Source of the DNA: Gabonibacter massiliensis
Lineage (GTDB): Bacteria; Bacteroidota; Bacteroidia; Bacteroidales; Marinifilaceae
NCBI GenBank assembly: GCA_001487125.1
Contig: LN913013.1
Location: forward strand, 620,001-684,000
Reading direction: 5' to 3'
DNA length: 64,000 nt
The notes beneath the pieces were generated by a model, which had not been told where the DNA came from, did not search any database, and was given only the letters and a program-made list of their open reading frames with translations. Below are positions 54,254-63,223 of this stretch, piece after piece. Within the stretch, counting starts at the first letter, position 1. Every line of letters begins with the position of its first letter. A program made the translations under genes and the position numbers.

Positions 54254-55255
54254 ATGAACCTTCTTGAACAAATCAAAGAAAACGCGAAAAAGTACAACAA
54301 AAGAATTGTACTCCCGGAAGGGACGGAGGAGCGTACGCTAAAGGCTGCTGATATTCTTCTGAATGAAGGAATTGCTCAGATTATTTTAATCGGTAAACCG
54401 GCAGAAATACAAACGCTGGCAGATAAATTTGAACTGAAAAACATCGGGAAAGCTACCATCATCGATCCTGAAAATCATCCGAAAAAAGAAGTTTACGCGG
54501 ATATGCTTGTCGAATTACGCAAAAGTAAGGGCATGACCAAGGAAGAGGCTCTTAAATTAGTAACCAATCCGCTCTATTTAGCGACTTTGATGATTAAGAA
54601 CGGGGATGCGGACGGAGAGGTTGCCGGAGCCAAAAATGCGACAGGCGACGTACTAAGGCCTGCTTTGCAAATCGTAAAAACATTGCCGGGTATATCCGTA
54701 GTATCGGGGGCATTCCTCCTGTTAACCGATAAACCGGAATACGGTGAAAACGGGTTAATCGTATGTGCGGATTGTGCCGTACTTCCGAATCCGACGGCCG
54801 AAGAGTTGGCTCAAATCGCCGTAGCTACAGCAGGTACGGCTAAAGCCATTGCCAAAATAGAACCGCGAGTAGCCATGTTAAGTTTCTCAACGAAAGGTTC
54901 CGCAAAAAACGAATTGGTTGATAAAGTGATAAAAGCGACCGAATTAGCCAAACAGATGGCTCCTGACATAATGATCGACGGCGAAATGCAGGCTGACGCC
55001 GCTTTGGTTCCTTCCGTGGGTTCCAGCAAGGCTCCGGGTAGTCCCGTTGCCGGAAAAGCCAATGTCTTAATCTTCCCCAGTTTGGAAGTAGGCAATATCA
55101 GCTATAAATTAGTACAACGCATTGCCGGCATAGAGGCCGTAGGTCCAGTACTTCAGGGAATGGCAGCTCCGATTAACGACCTGTCGCGGGGATGTTCCGT
55201 TAGTGATATCGTAAATTTAGTCGCCATTACCGTAAACCAAGCCGCAAGTAAATAA
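54254..55255 (+). CDS. pta: Phosphate acetyltransferase (short form)
   Basis: A 333-residue enzyme that exchanges CoA for phosphate on acetyl-CoA. The start I-V-L-P-E-G-T-E-E-R-T-L-K-A-A and L-x-T-N-P-L-Y-x-A-T-L-M match Pta; the end is G-x-S-V-S-D-I-V-N-L-V-A-I-T-x-x-Q. Phosphate butyryltransferases are shorter (about 300) and begin differently, so acetyl-CoA is the main substrate expected. It is 25 bp before ackA and forms the acetate operon with it. Confidence 0.93.
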   Translation: MNLLEQIKENAKKYNKRIVLPEGTEERTLKAADILLNEGIAQIILIGKPAEIQTLADKFELKNIGKATIIDPENHPKKEVYADMLVELRKSKGMTKEEALKLVTNPLYLATLMIKNGDADGEVAGAKNATGDVLRPALQIVKTLPGISVVSGAFLLLTDKPEYGENGLIVCADCAVLPNPTAEELAQIAVATAGTAKAIAKIEPRVAMLSFSTKGSAKNELVDKVIKATELAKQMAPDIMIDGEMQADAALVPSVGSSKAPGSPVAGKANVLIFPSLEVGNISYKLVQRIAGIEAVGPVLQGMAAPINDLSRGCSVSDIVNLVAITVNQAASK

Positions 55256-55280
55256 TTCACCCCACGTAAAACCGAATGTC

Positions 55281-56480
55281 ATGAATATATTAGTTTTAAA
55301 TTGCGGAAGTTCATCCATCAAATATCAGATATTAGATATGAAAGAAGAACCGGTTGTATTAGCCAAAGGATTGGTTGAGAAAATCGGTCTCCCGAAAGGG
55401 AACTTCACCCATAAACCTTCAGGAAAGGACAAATATGAGATAGAGGAGTCCATAAAGGACCACATCACAGGTATCAATCTTATCTTAAAAGCTCTTGTCG
55501 ACCCGACTTATGGCGTAATCGAATCTTTAAACGATATAAACGCTGTCGGACACCGAGTAGCTCACGGGGGAGAATATTTTTCCCAAAGCGTATTGGTCGA
55601 CGACGATGTAAAGAAAAAAATCGCTGCTTGTTGCGAGTTGGCACCGCTTCATAACCCGGCTAACCTAAAAGGGATAGAGACAATGGAACAACTGCTTCCC
55701 GGAGTTCCTCAAGTCGCTGTTTTCGATACCTCTTTCCATCAAACTCTTCCCAAGGAAGCCTACGTATACGGATTACCCTATAAATATTACGAACAATACG
55801 GAATCCGTCGGTACGGTTTTCACGGGACCTCACACAAATTCGTTGCAGAAAAAGCCTGTAAAATATTGGGTTGGGACATATGCGAAAAGAAGATCATTAC
55901 CTGTCACCTCGGAAACGGTTCGTCCATTACGGCTATCGACCATGGCAAATCGGTAGACACCTCCATGGGATTTACCCCGAACGCGGGTGTCATCATGGGA
56001 ACCCGTACAGGAGATCTGGACCTGGGTGCTTTGCTTTTTATCTGTGAGAAGGAGGGGTTAAACATCCCGCAAGCCAACGATCTGATCAACAAAAAATCGG
56101 GACTGATGGGAGTTTCCGAAGTTTCTTCCGATTGTAGAGAGTTACAAGCCGCGGCAGCAAAAGGAAATTCTCAAGCCCGTTTGGCCTTAGACATTTTAGC
56201 TTACGATGTAAAAAAATACGTGGGTAGTTATGCAGCCGTACTGAACGGGGCTGATCTGATCATATTTACCGGAGGTATAGGAGAAAATGATTGTGAGGTG
56301 CGTCAACAGGTATGCGCCCATATGGAATACATGGGAATAGATTTCGATTCCAAGGCGAATGACGGTGTTCGCGGCAAAGATATAATATTGACAAAACCTC
56401 ATTCAAAAGTAATCGTTATGAGTATTACCACCGATGAAGAATTGGTAATTGCTACAGATACAATGAATTTGGTAAAATGA
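55281..56480 (+). CDS. ackA: Acetate kinase
   Basis: A 399-residue kinase that makes ATP and acetate from acetyl phosphate. It begins V-L-N-C-G-S-S-S-I-K-Y and contains V-F-D-T-S-F-H-Q-T-L-P, Y-G-F-H-G-T-S-H, C-H-L-G-N-G-S-S, M-G-T-R-T-G-D-L-D-L-G and F-T-G-G-I-G-E-N, all conserved in AckA. It follows pta and has a terminator at 56498. Confidence 0.97.
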   Translation: MNILVLNCGSSSIKYQILDMKEEPVVLAKGLVEKIGLPKGNFTHKPSGKDKYEIEESIKDHITGINLILKALVDPTYGVIESLNDINAVGHRVAHGGEYFSQSVLVDDDVKKKIAACCELAPLHNPANLKGIETMEQLLPGVPQVAVFDTSFHQTLPKEAYVYGLPYKYYEQYGIRRYGFHGTSHKFVAEKACKILGWDICEKKIITCHLGNGSSITAIDHGKSVDTSMGFTPNAGVIMGTRTGDLDLGALLFICEKEGLNIPQANDLINKKSGLMGVSEVSSDCRELQAAAAKGNSQARLALDILAYDVKKYVGSYAAVLNGADLIIFTGGIGENDCEVRQQVCAHMEYMGIDFDSKANDGVRGKDIILTKPHSKVIVMSITTDEELVIATDTMNLVK

Positions 56481-56497
56481 CGAGTACAAGTCCCGCT

Positions 56498-56532
56498 AAA
56501 AATGAGGCCGCATTGCTGCGGCCTCATTTTTT
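56498..56532 (+). terminator. Terminator after ackA
   Basis: AATGAGGCCGCA (56501-56512) and TGCGGCCTCATT (56517-56528) with a 4-base loop and a T6 tail. Confidence 0.9.
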
Positions 56533-56549
56533 AGTTTGAATTTTTATTT

Positions 56550-56557
56550 TATCTTTG
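56550..56557 (+). promoter_or_regulatory. -7 box of the lemA operon
   Basis: TATCTTTG, full match, 40 bp before the lemA ATG. The -33 region falls in the T-rich end of the ackA terminator. Confidence 0.5.
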
Positions 56558-56597
56558 TAAAAACGATCTATTAGTTTTACATAAAACAGAAACAAAA

Positions 56598-57188
56598 ATG
56601 AAAAAAAGTTATATCGTATTAGCCATAATAGTCATCATTGCTATCGGCATTTTTGCATGGTTTCAAGGAAGCTATAACCAAATGGTAACCAGAAGTGAAA
56701 CCATATCCTCCCAATGGTCTAATGTTGAGAATCAATACCAAAGGCGAGCGGATCTCATCCCCAATTTGGTAAACACGGTAAAAGGATACGCGGAACACGA
56801 ACAAAACACCTTAACACAGGTAACAGATGCCCGGGCGAAAGCCACTCAAATGCGAATCAATTTCGATCAACTGGATGAAAAAACCTTACAGAAATTCAAC
56901 AATATGCAAGGAGAATTATCCTCTGCCCTATCCCGTTTGATGGCCATATCCGAACAATATCCTGATTTAAAGGCAAATGAGAATTTCAGAGATCTCCAAG
57001 CCCAATTGGAAGGAACAGAAAACCGTATTGCCGTGGAAAGACGTAAATTCAATGAAGAGGTAAAGGGATATAACGCATACATCCGTTCTTTTCCCAAAAA
57101 TATTTTGGCCGGGATGTTCGGTTTTATGCCTAAACCTTATTTCGAAGCCTCAAGCGGTGCCGAAAAAGCCCCGGAAGTTAAATTCTAA
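56598..57188 (+). CDS. lemA: LemA family protein
   Basis: A 196-residue protein with an N-terminal membrane segment (about residues 5-24) and a helical coiled-coil domain outside the membrane. W-S-N-V-E-N-Q-Y-Q-R-R-A-D-L-I-P-N-L-V-N-T-V-K is the family signature. It is almost the standard length. LemA is regularly followed by TPM-domain genes, as here (23 bp). Molecular role unsettled; linked to envelope processes. Confidence 0.95.
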   Translation: MKKSYIVLAIIVIIAIGIFAWFQGSYNQMVTRSETISSQWSNVENQYQRRADLIPNLVNTVKGYAEHEQNTLTQVTDARAKATQMRINFDQLDEKTLQKFNNMQGELSSALSRLMAISEQYPDLKANENFRDLQAQLEGTENRIAVERRKFNEEVKGYNAYIRSFPKNILAGMFGFMPKPYFEASSGAEKAPEVKF

Positions 57189-57211
57189 CATCTAATCTCA
57201 ATCCTGTTATT

Positions 57212-57658
57212 ATGTCTCCAGAAAAATATTTCACGGAAGAACAAAAAGATATGATGGTAGCAGCTATTAGGGAAGCGGAGAAAAATACATCCGGAGAAAT
57301 TCGCATTCATATCGAGAACCAGTGCCCAAAAGAAGTTCTGGATCGTGCTGCGGATGTGTTCGCCAATTTAAAAATGCAAAAAACAGCCCTTCGTAATGGA
57401 ATTTTGTTCTATATCGCCTTGGTCGATAAAAAAATGGCTATATTAGGAGATGCCGGGATCAATGCCAAAGTTCCCGACAAGTATTGGGACGAATTGAAAA
57501 ACCGTATGATTGAAAAATTTAAACAGGGATATATTACGGAGGGAATTTGCGAAGCCGTCATTCAGGCCGGAAAACAATTACAGGAATTTTTTCCCTACCG
57601 GCAAGACGACGTTAATGAACTACCCGATGACATTTCATTCAATCCATCCGAAAAGTAA
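57212..57658 (+). CDS. TPM domain protein (small, no anchor)
   Basis: A 148-residue TPM-domain protein: A-I-R-E-A-E-K-N-T-S-G-E-I-R-I-H-I near the start, and A-I-L-G-D-A-G-I-N in the middle. No signal peptide or membrane segment, so it is probably cytoplasmic, unlike the next gene. The C-terminus is acidic. It lies between lemA (23 bp) and the membrane TPM gene (1 bp). Confidence 0.88.
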   Translation: MSPEKYFTEEQKDMMVAAIREAEKNTSGEIRIHIENQCPKEVLDRAADVFANLKMQKTALRNGILFYIALVDKKMAILGDAGINAKVPDKYWDELKNRMIEKFKQGYITEGICEAVIQAGKQLQEFFPYRQDDVNELPDDISFNPSEK

Positions 57659-57659
57659 A

Positions 57660-58430
57660 ATGAATTATAACATGAACATCCAGAAACTCATTATATTATT
57701 CATATTTAGCCTAATCAGCGTATCCGGTTACAGCCAAAAATTTCCGGAGCCGATGCAACCCAAAAGGCTGGTGAATGATTATACGGAATTATTCAACAAA
57801 AAAGAGATCTCTTCTTTAGAAGAAAAATTATCCCATTTCAATAAAACTTCGTCAACCCAGATCGCCGTGGTAACGGTCTCTTCGTTGGATGGATACGACA
57901 TCAATGATTACGCGGCTCGTTTGGCCGAAAAATGGGGTATCGGCCAAAAGGGGAAAGACAATGGAATATTGATTCTGATCAAACCTAAAAAAGGAAATGA
58001 AAAAGGAGAAGTCGCCTTATCCGTCGGTTACGGATTGGAAGGTGTTATTCCGGATATTACGGCTTCTCGTATCATCCGAAACGAAATAATTCCCTCTTTT
58101 CAGCAAGGGAATTATTACATAGGGATAAACAAAGCAACCAATGTATTGATGGATCTGACAAAAGGAGAATTTACAGCGGAAGAGTACGAACAGCAATCGG
58201 AAGGTTCGCTTTTGGTATTTATTCCCCTTTTCTTCTTTATTATTTTATTTCTTTTTATTCGGCGGCGTAAAGGATTTTCTCCCGGACACTCCTCCGGTCC
58301 GTTTTTTATCGGAGGTATTCCATTCGGGAGCAATAGCGGAGGTTTCGGCTCATTCAGCAGCGGAAATGGTTCCTTTGGTGGATTCGGAGGTGGTTCCTTT
58401 GGTGGAGGCGGTGCCAGCGGAAGCTGGTAA
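57660..58430 (+). CDS. TPM domain membrane protein (YgcG-like)
   Basis: A 256-residue protein with a signal peptide (about 1-23), a TPM domain outside the membrane (L-V-N-D-Y, Q-I-A-V-V-T-V-S-S-L, G-I-L-I-L-I, G-Y-G-L-E-G-V-I-P-D), one membrane helix near residue 185 and a Gly/Ser/Phe-rich tail ending G-G-G-A-S-G-S-W, the typical YgcG end. I use ATG 57660, which gives the signal peptide; a frame open from 57510 overlaps the previous gene. It works presumably with LemA and the small TPM protein. Confidence 0.92.
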   Translation: MNYNMNIQKLIILFIFSLISVSGYSQKFPEPMQPKRLVNDYTELFNKKEISSLEEKLSHFNKTSSTQIAVVTVSSLDGYDINDYAARLAEKWGIGQKGKDNGILILIKPKKGNEKGEVALSVGYGLEGVIPDITASRIIRNEIIPSFQQGNYYIGINKATNVLMDLTKGEFTAEEYEQQSEGSLLVFIPLFFFIILFLFIRRRKGFSPGHSSGPFFIGGIPFGSNSGGFGSFSSGNGSFGGFGGGSFGGGGASGSW

Positions 58431-58460
58431 CGATATATGTGTAATTATAAACCAATGATT

Positions 58461-59045
58461 ATGAAAAAACTATTTTTTATTTTAATGGCCATTGCAGTAC
58501 TAATACCGACAATGGCAGAAGCGCAAACTCAGAAAAAGAGCAAACGTGAAATCAGAGCGGAAAAAAAGGCAGCAGAAGCAGAACAGGCTAAAATAGCACA
58601 TGACAAAGCTTTAAAAGCGTTGGAAGCCAATGACTGGGCTTTCGAGACCAAAGAGGTGTACAACTCCCAGGGTAAACGTTTGACCCTACGGAATCGTCCT
58701 AATGTCGTCGGTTCATCCGGAAAAAGGTTAGTCGCTAATTTAGCGTATGGTGAAAGCGATAGTTATATAGAGCTCATCAAAGACGGACCGATAAAAAAAG
58801 TTGAAAAGAAACAAGATAAAAGAGGAAACTGGATTTACAAATTTTACGTCAATCATCCTTTTGCCGCAGAGGTAACCGTCATCCTGACCAAAGACAGTAA
58901 TGCTGCCAGTATCACCGTCAGCGAAGGAACAACCGGCGTGAATGCCAACGGTATCAATAGTGTTCCGCAGACACACCATTTCAGCGGATTTATCTTACCG
59001 GCAGAGGAATCCCATCATTACAAGATGATCCGTGTCGAAAACTGA
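58461..59045 (+). CDS. DUF4251-like exported protein
   Basis: A 194-residue protein with signal peptide (start at ATG 58461 gives M-K-K-L-F-F-I-L-M-A; an ATG at 58437 would add eight residues). After a Lys/Glu/Ala-rich helix comes a beta-rich domain of the DUF4251 kind (K-A-L-K-A-L-E-A-N-D-W-A-F, Y-x-x-Q-G-K-R-L-T-L, F-S-G-F-I-L-P-A-E-E-S-H). Function unknown. It is the last gene of the lemA group, followed by a terminator. Confidence 0.72.
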   Translation: MKKLFFILMAIAVLIPTMAEAQTQKKSKREIRAEKKAAEAEQAKIAHDKALKALEANDWAFETKEVYNSQGKRLTLRNRPNVVGSSGKRLVANLAYGESDSYIELIKDGPIKKVEKKQDKRGNWIYKFYVNHPFAAEVTVILTKDSNAASITVSEGTTGVNANGINSVPQTHHFSGFILPAEESHHYKMIRVEN

Positions 59046-59063
59046 AAAAGATATCGATAAACC

Positions 59064-59098
59064 GCCCGTACGTCGAAATCAGTACGGGCATTTTTTTT
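59064..59098 (+). terminator. Terminator after the DUF4251-like gene
   Basis: GCCCGTAC (59064-59071) and GTACGGGC (59082-59089) pair around a 10-base loop, followed by a T run. Confidence 0.87.
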
Positions 59099-59138
59099 TC
59101 CGGATCGCACCAACCGATTCCACGGGCATCGATATATC

Positions 59139-59609
59139 CTACAAATGGGAAATAAACTTTACGAATTTATCCGTCCAAAGTAAGTATAACACCAACCAAA
59201 ACAAAAATCGTATCAACCTTCCGAAAAACATAAAAATAAATGATTTCACGGCATTAATACGATAAAAACCAAGAGCCAACGCAAAAAGATCCCCCAAAAC
59301 AGGAACCCATACCAAAAGAGCCATAACGCTTTTGTATTTTTCAATTCTGTTTTTCTGCCGTTTCAATTTTTCGGGTGTCACTTTAAACCAACGCTGTATC
59401 CACGTCCATTTTCCGGCATATCCCAACCAATAGGTCAACGTCCCACCTAACCAATTCCCCGTTGTTGCGATGGCTAAACACCATACAGGTTTTCCCCCGG
59501 CTGCCAACATCCCCAACAATAAGGCATCCGCTCCCATCGGAATTACAGTGGCCGAAATAAACGAACCGATAAATAAACCCAAATATCCTAAATCAAGAAG
59601 TGAATCCAT
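59139..59609 (-). CDS. YqaA/DedA family membrane protein
   Basis: A 156-residue inner-membrane protein with four to five hydrophobic segments, among them G-Y-L-G-L-F-I-G-S-F, the N-W-L-G-G-T-L-T-Y-W-L-G stretch, and P-V-L-G-D-L-F-A-L-A-L-G-F-Y-R. I start at ATG 59609; the longer frame to 59645 has an alternative start only. YqaA members belong to the SNARE-associated/DedA group, thought to move lipid carriers such as undecaprenyl phosphate or phospholipids. A close paralogue, broken by a stop, lies directly upstream. Confidence 0.88.
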   Translation of the reverse strand: MDSLLDLGYLGLFIGSFISATVIPMGADALLLGMLAAGGKPVWCLAIATTGNWLGGTLTYWLGYAGKWTWIQRWFKVTPEKLKRQKNRIEKYKSVMALLVWVPVLGDLFALALGFYRINAVKSFIFMFFGRLIRFLFWLVLYLLWTDKFVKFISHL

Positions 59610-59656
59610 GAAAATACCTTTTTCACTTATAACGCAAGCGAACAAAGTATGTTATA

Positions 59657-60121
59657 TCATCGGATCCATTCGACAAACCGATCGGCATACCGAATATACA
59701 AAAGTGTCCAGACAAGAAAACGGACAAAACGGCCGACCAACATATATAGAGCCGACATTTTAGGGCTCACACGATAAAAACCGAGAGCGATGGCAAAAAG
59801 ATCTCCCACAAGGGGAAGCCAAGTGAACAAAGCCAGCCAAACCCCGTATCGATCAATCTTTTCCTTCTGTCTCTCCAATTGCTCTCGCTTCACTTTTAAC
59901 TAGCGCTCGAGCCAGTCCCAACGTCCAAGCCATCCCAGCCAATAGGAGGTCAAGCCTCCCAACCAATTTCCGATAGTGGCAATTATCAAACAAATCCATG
60001 TATTCCCTCCCAAGGAAAGTACCCCTACCAATAAGAGATCCGCACTCATCGGAATGATTGTCGATGCTAAAAACGAGCCGATAAATAATCCCCAATATCC
60101 CCAAGCGACCAATGATCCCAT
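59657..60121 (-). pseudogene. Second YqaA/DedA gene, interrupted by in-frame TAG
   Basis: The two halves (73 residues from ATG 60121; 78 residues ending at 59657) are in the same frame and align end to end with the neighbouring intact gene. They are split by TAG at 59900-59902. The paralogue has Trp (TGG) there, in Q-R-W-F-K-V against E-R-stop-L-K-V here, so a single G-to-A change made the stop. No other damage is visible; the -7 box TAAATTTG lies on the minus strand at 60159-60152. It may be a recent pseudogene, a split gene, a sequencing error, or a suppressed amber codon. A naive caller would list two short ORFs. Confidence 0.85.
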
Positions 60122-60162
60122 AACAATTACCTATAAAACGCAAAAATCCTACAAATTTATAT

Positions 60163-60558
60163 TCAATTACCCGATAAAAAATCGGTTATCTTCCTTCTCT
60201 TTTTTTCTCTTCGAGAAGAATAGGTTTTCGACCTGCATTCGATAGAGTCGTATAGCTTTAATACCAATCGGAATAGACAATTTTTCCGACGAGTATCTAC
60301 TGTAAAAACAGCATCTTTAAATATCAATTCGGAAAGCATCTCCGCTTTTTCCACAGGCTCATACAAGATACAGTGACTAATAATTTGCTCTCCCTCCCCT
60401 GTTATTTTTTCCCGGTCGATATGAAAATAGGTAGAATAAAATTCATTTAAAATAACAGATATATCTTCGTATTCATTCTTATTCTTTCCTCTGAATCTCT
60501 CATCAAGCGCTTTGAAAAACACCTCCATCTGCCGCAATAGATAATCTCTTTGAATCAT
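60163..60558 (-). CDS. Conserved hypothetical protein
   Basis: A 131-residue soluble helical protein. It starts M-I-Q-R-D-Y-L-L-R-Q-M-E-V-F-F-K-A-L, and the C-terminal end is very basic (R-R-E-K-K-R-R-K). No motif is known to me. Small proteins with the I-x-R-D-Y-x-L-R-x-I-E pattern occur in many Bacteroidales, but their function is unknown as far as I know. A full promoter lies upstream at 60632-60661. Confidence 0.6.
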   Translation of the reverse strand: MIQRDYLLRQMEVFFKALDERFRGKNKNEYEDISVILNEFYSTYFHIDREKITGEGEQIISHCILYEPVEKAEMLSELIFKDAVFTVDTRRKNCLFRLVLKLYDSIECRSKTYSSRREKKRRKITDFLSGN

Positions 60559-60631
60559 ACTCGATCTGATTTATAGTATAAATCCGGCTAAACAACTGGA
60601 TTTAAAATGATACTTACGTTCTTTAGCAACT

Positions 60632-60661
60632 CAAAATTACAAAATATACATCCAAATCAAA
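60632..60661 (-). promoter_or_regulatory. Promoter of the hypothetical gene at 60163
   Basis: On the minus strand TTTG (60661-60658), 18 bp, TAATTTTG (60639-60632). The leader to ATG 60558 is about 70 bp. Confidence 0.6.
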
Positions 60662-60942
60662 GGTCGATACCCCTATTTTTCCCGATAAATCAAATAAAAG
60701 AGTCCACTCTGTTTCAGAATCTATCGGGATCTTTTAAGGACAAACACAACAAAATAAAGACCGAATAGTTATTGGGTTTATAATATTATATATTTATCTT
60801 TGCGGCAGAATTATTTCACACAATACAATATACTAAAAATCAATATATTACATTATTAAAATTATTATTTACTCCATTATAACAACTCTATTTGATCGTT
60901 CTTTTTCAAATACTGATTTTATGCTTATAAAATAATAAATAT
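60662..60942. other. AT-rich intergenic region with the M20 gene promoter
   Basis: No gene fits here. It has the promoter of the M20 gene at 60771-60802, then a very AT-rich leader of about 135 bp without a clear hairpin. Confidence 0.55.
60771..60802 (+). promoter_or_regulatory. Promoter of the M20 gene at 60943
   Basis: TTG at 60772-60774, 20 bp, TATCTTTG (60795-60802). It gives an untranslated leader of about 135 bases. Confidence 0.6.
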
Positions 60943-62088
60943 ATGCAAACACACTCTTTTGATTCGATCCGTCACCAATTACATCGACAACCGGAACTCT
61001 CCGGCAAGGAAAGAGAAACAGCCCGTTTTATCGAAACCTCTCTCCGCCCGTTTCATCCGACTAAAATCATTCGCTCCATAGGAGGACACGGCTTACTGGC
61101 TGAGTATTTCTTTTCCGAAGAGGGACCAACCCTCTTGTTTCGGGCTGATATGGATGCTGTCGCTATTGATGAATCGAAAGATAATATTTCCTATCGTTCG
61201 GTACGTACCGGGATATCGCACAAATGCGGCCACGACGGTCACACGACCATTCTATTACGATTGGCCCAAATGCTTTCCGAAAAACCGATGAGACAAGGAC
61301 GGGTATTGCTCTTATTCCAACCGGCAGAAGAGACTGGCAGCGGATCATCCGCCATTTTGGCTGATCTCGTACTTCCCCAATACCATATCCAATACGTTTT
61401 TGCTCTTCACAATATTCCGGGATTTTCCGCATCTGCCGTATTATGTAAACCGGGTAGTTTCACCTGTTCCGTCATCAGTGCGGCAATTACACTCTCCGGC
61501 AAAACAGCTCATGCAGCAGAACCTTTAAAAGGAATCAATCCCGTAAACGCAACCTTTAGAATAGTCGAAACGCTTACAGGATGGAATCAATACGATATAG
61601 AGAAAGAGGATTATTTCCTGGCGACCTTGGTAGAAATCCATATTGGAGAAGAAGCCTACGGGGTAGCAGCGGGAACAGGAGTTATCCGGGTAACTCTACG
61701 TGCTAAAAACGATCGGCTACTCCGTCTGCATATGCAGAAATTAGAAAAACTGATCGAAATAGAAACGGCAGCTACTCCCGGTTTAAATTCGTCTATAACA
61801 TGGCTGGAATCTTTTTCTGCCAATGTGAACGATCCGCAAGCTGTCCAACACATAAAAAAGGCAGCGGAAACCAACAAGCTACCCTACCTGGAAATGAACG
61901 TTCCTTTTAGCTGGGGAGAAGATTTCGGTCTTTTTACGCAAGAGTACAAAGGAGCTATGTTCGGGTTGGGAGCCGGAGAAAATTGTCCCCCGCTTCACTC
62001 CCCCCAATACGATTTCCCGGACGAGCTCATCGAATCCGGCGCGGGTATGTTTTACTCGATCGCCCAAGGGATTCTAAACACGAAATAA
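60943..62088 (+). CDS. M20 family amidohydrolase, second copy
   Basis: A 381-residue metal hydrolase of the M20D type. R-A-D-M-D-A-V-A-I, H-K-C-G-H-D-G-H-T and F-Q-P-A-E-E-T-G-S-G are the metal-site motifs, and the closing L-H-S-P-Q-Y-D-F-P-D region is typical. It differs clearly from the M20D gene at 17326 (K-C-G-H-D-G-H instead of H-A-C-G-H-D-M-H), so it probably has another substrate. It converges with the clostripain gene 1 bp on. Confidence 0.88.
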   Translation: MQTHSFDSIRHQLHRQPELSGKERETARFIETSLRPFHPTKIIRSIGGHGLLAEYFFSEEGPTLLFRADMDAVAIDESKDNISYRSVRTGISHKCGHDGHTTILLRLAQMLSEKPMRQGRVLLLFQPAEETGSGSSAILADLVLPQYHIQYVFALHNIPGFSASAVLCKPGSFTCSVISAAITLSGKTAHAAEPLKGINPVNATFRIVETLTGWNQYDIEKEDYFLATLVEIHIGEEAYGVAAGTGVIRVTLRAKNDRLLRLHMQKLEKLIEIETAATPGLNSSITWLESFSANVNDPQAVQHIKKAAETNKLPYLEMNVPFSWGEDFGLFTQEYKGAMFGLGAGENCPPLHSPQYDFPDELIESGAGMFYSIAQGILNTK

Positions 62089-62089
62089 A

Positions 62090-63199
62090 TCACAATCCAT
62101 ATACTCCAGACCATGATAAAGTGAAGTAATAGTTATTTAAACCGGGCCAATCCGGAAAAGGAACATAGGTGCTGATACCGCTAAATCTATCTTTATCCAC
62201 GGGAACATAATCCCAAAAATATCGGGTAGCCGCACAATAAAGGACTACCTTTTTCAGTTGGGCATCGAATTTAGCGAGCTCCTCCCGAGTAGCTACCTGA
62301 CGGATTAAATCGGCAAAATCATAAAAGGTATAATTTATAACTGCAAGCGGCACGTAATACCGGTAAACACTACTCTTGTCTTGGGTCTGTACTTCCGGTA
62401 ATTTTCCTTCCAAGATTTCCTGACAAAGGACGTATAAAGCTTCTAACTCGGAAGTCTTTATTAAAGTGATCGTAGCCGTTTCCGTCGTCGTATTATTGAA
62501 ATCGTAATAAGCTTCACAAATCTTTTCCAAATCCGAATCCTCCCCCCAAAAATAAGGAACGACTTGTTCGTAAGGAAGTCCCTTTGCAGGAACTAACGTA
62601 GGAGAAGCAATGATATAATCCGCCTTATTCCTCAGTTCATAAAAAACTTCTACGGCTCCCATCAGACAAGCATCGAAAATGATATAATGAAAAAATTTAT
62701 CGGGAATAACAGCTGCCAACTCCTTAATATCCATCTCGGAACCATGATCTTTTCCGAAACTCCGAGCTTGCACGGAAGGACTCTCGGGAAACCAACCTGT
62801 CCCGTGAGACCAAAGAACCAATCCGTATGATTTGGCCGGATACAATTTTTGTGTTTCGCGAATAACCCGTGCCAAAACGGCAGGTGAAGCTGAATTTTCC
62901 TCCTTATACTCCTTTATCACCCGTTGCTTTACGGAACCGTTTTTCATCACCTCCAATTCAAGTAATTTCGGGGCAACATTCGGTTGGTCCCAATAAACAA
63001 TTAAATTACCGTTATCTTCTTTCATTCCTTTCATCATTCCTTCCATATTCTGGGATGAAAAATAGGAAAGATTATTATCTCCGGCAATATATACCAATAC
63101 AGTCCTCTCCTTTTGAGGCTTTATCTTTTCATCATGACAAGCACCCAAACAAAAGAAAACGACAATGCTTATAATTCCTCGAACAAACAAAATCTTCAT
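62090..63199 (-). CDS. Clostripain-family (C11) cysteine peptidase, lipoprotein
   Basis: A 369-residue lipoprotein with signal and lipobox L-G-A-C. The catalytic His lies in V-L-W-S-H-G-T-G and the Cys in I-I-F-D-A-C-L-M-G, as in C11 peptidases, which cleave after Arg or Lys. I use ATG 63199 because it starts a proper lipoprotein signal; a frame to 63268 is longer but has no reason to be used. Bacteroidales have many such surface lipoproteins; activation by internal cleavage is known for PmC11 and possible here. Confidence 0.9.
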   Translation of the reverse strand: MKILFVRGIISIVVFFCLGACHDEKIKPQKERTVLVYIAGDNNLSYFSSQNMEGMMKGMKEDNGNLIVYWDQPNVAPKLLELEVMKNGSVKQRVIKEYKEENSASPAVLARVIRETQKLYPAKSYGLVLWSHGTGWFPESPSVQARSFGKDHGSEMDIKELAAVIPDKFFHYIIFDACLMGAVEVFYELRNKADYIIASPTLVPAKGLPYEQVVPYFWGEDSDLEKICEAYYDFNNTTTETATITLIKTSELEALYVLCQEILEGKLPEVQTQDKSSVYRYYVPLAVINYTFYDFADLIRQVATREELAKFDAQLKKVVLYCAATRYFWDYVPVDKDRFSGISTYVPFPDWPGLNNYYFTLSWSGVYGL

Positions 63200-63215
63200 A
63201 AAATAATTTATAGAA

Positions 63216-63223
63216 CAAATATA
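63216..63223 (-). promoter_or_regulatory. -7 box of the clostripain-family gene
   Basis: TATATTTG on the minus strand, 16 bp before the ATG at 63199. Upstream is T-rich. Confidence 0.45.

Noticed and set aside
57510-57659. Upstream extension of the second TPM gene
   Set aside because: It overlaps the first TPM gene out of frame; ATG 57660 gives a signal peptide and a 1-bp gap.
58115-58333. Minus-strand frame inside the TPM gene, and similar shadow frames in purL, AAA and AddA genes
   Set aside because: They run opposite to clearly conserved coding sequence and show no family signature.
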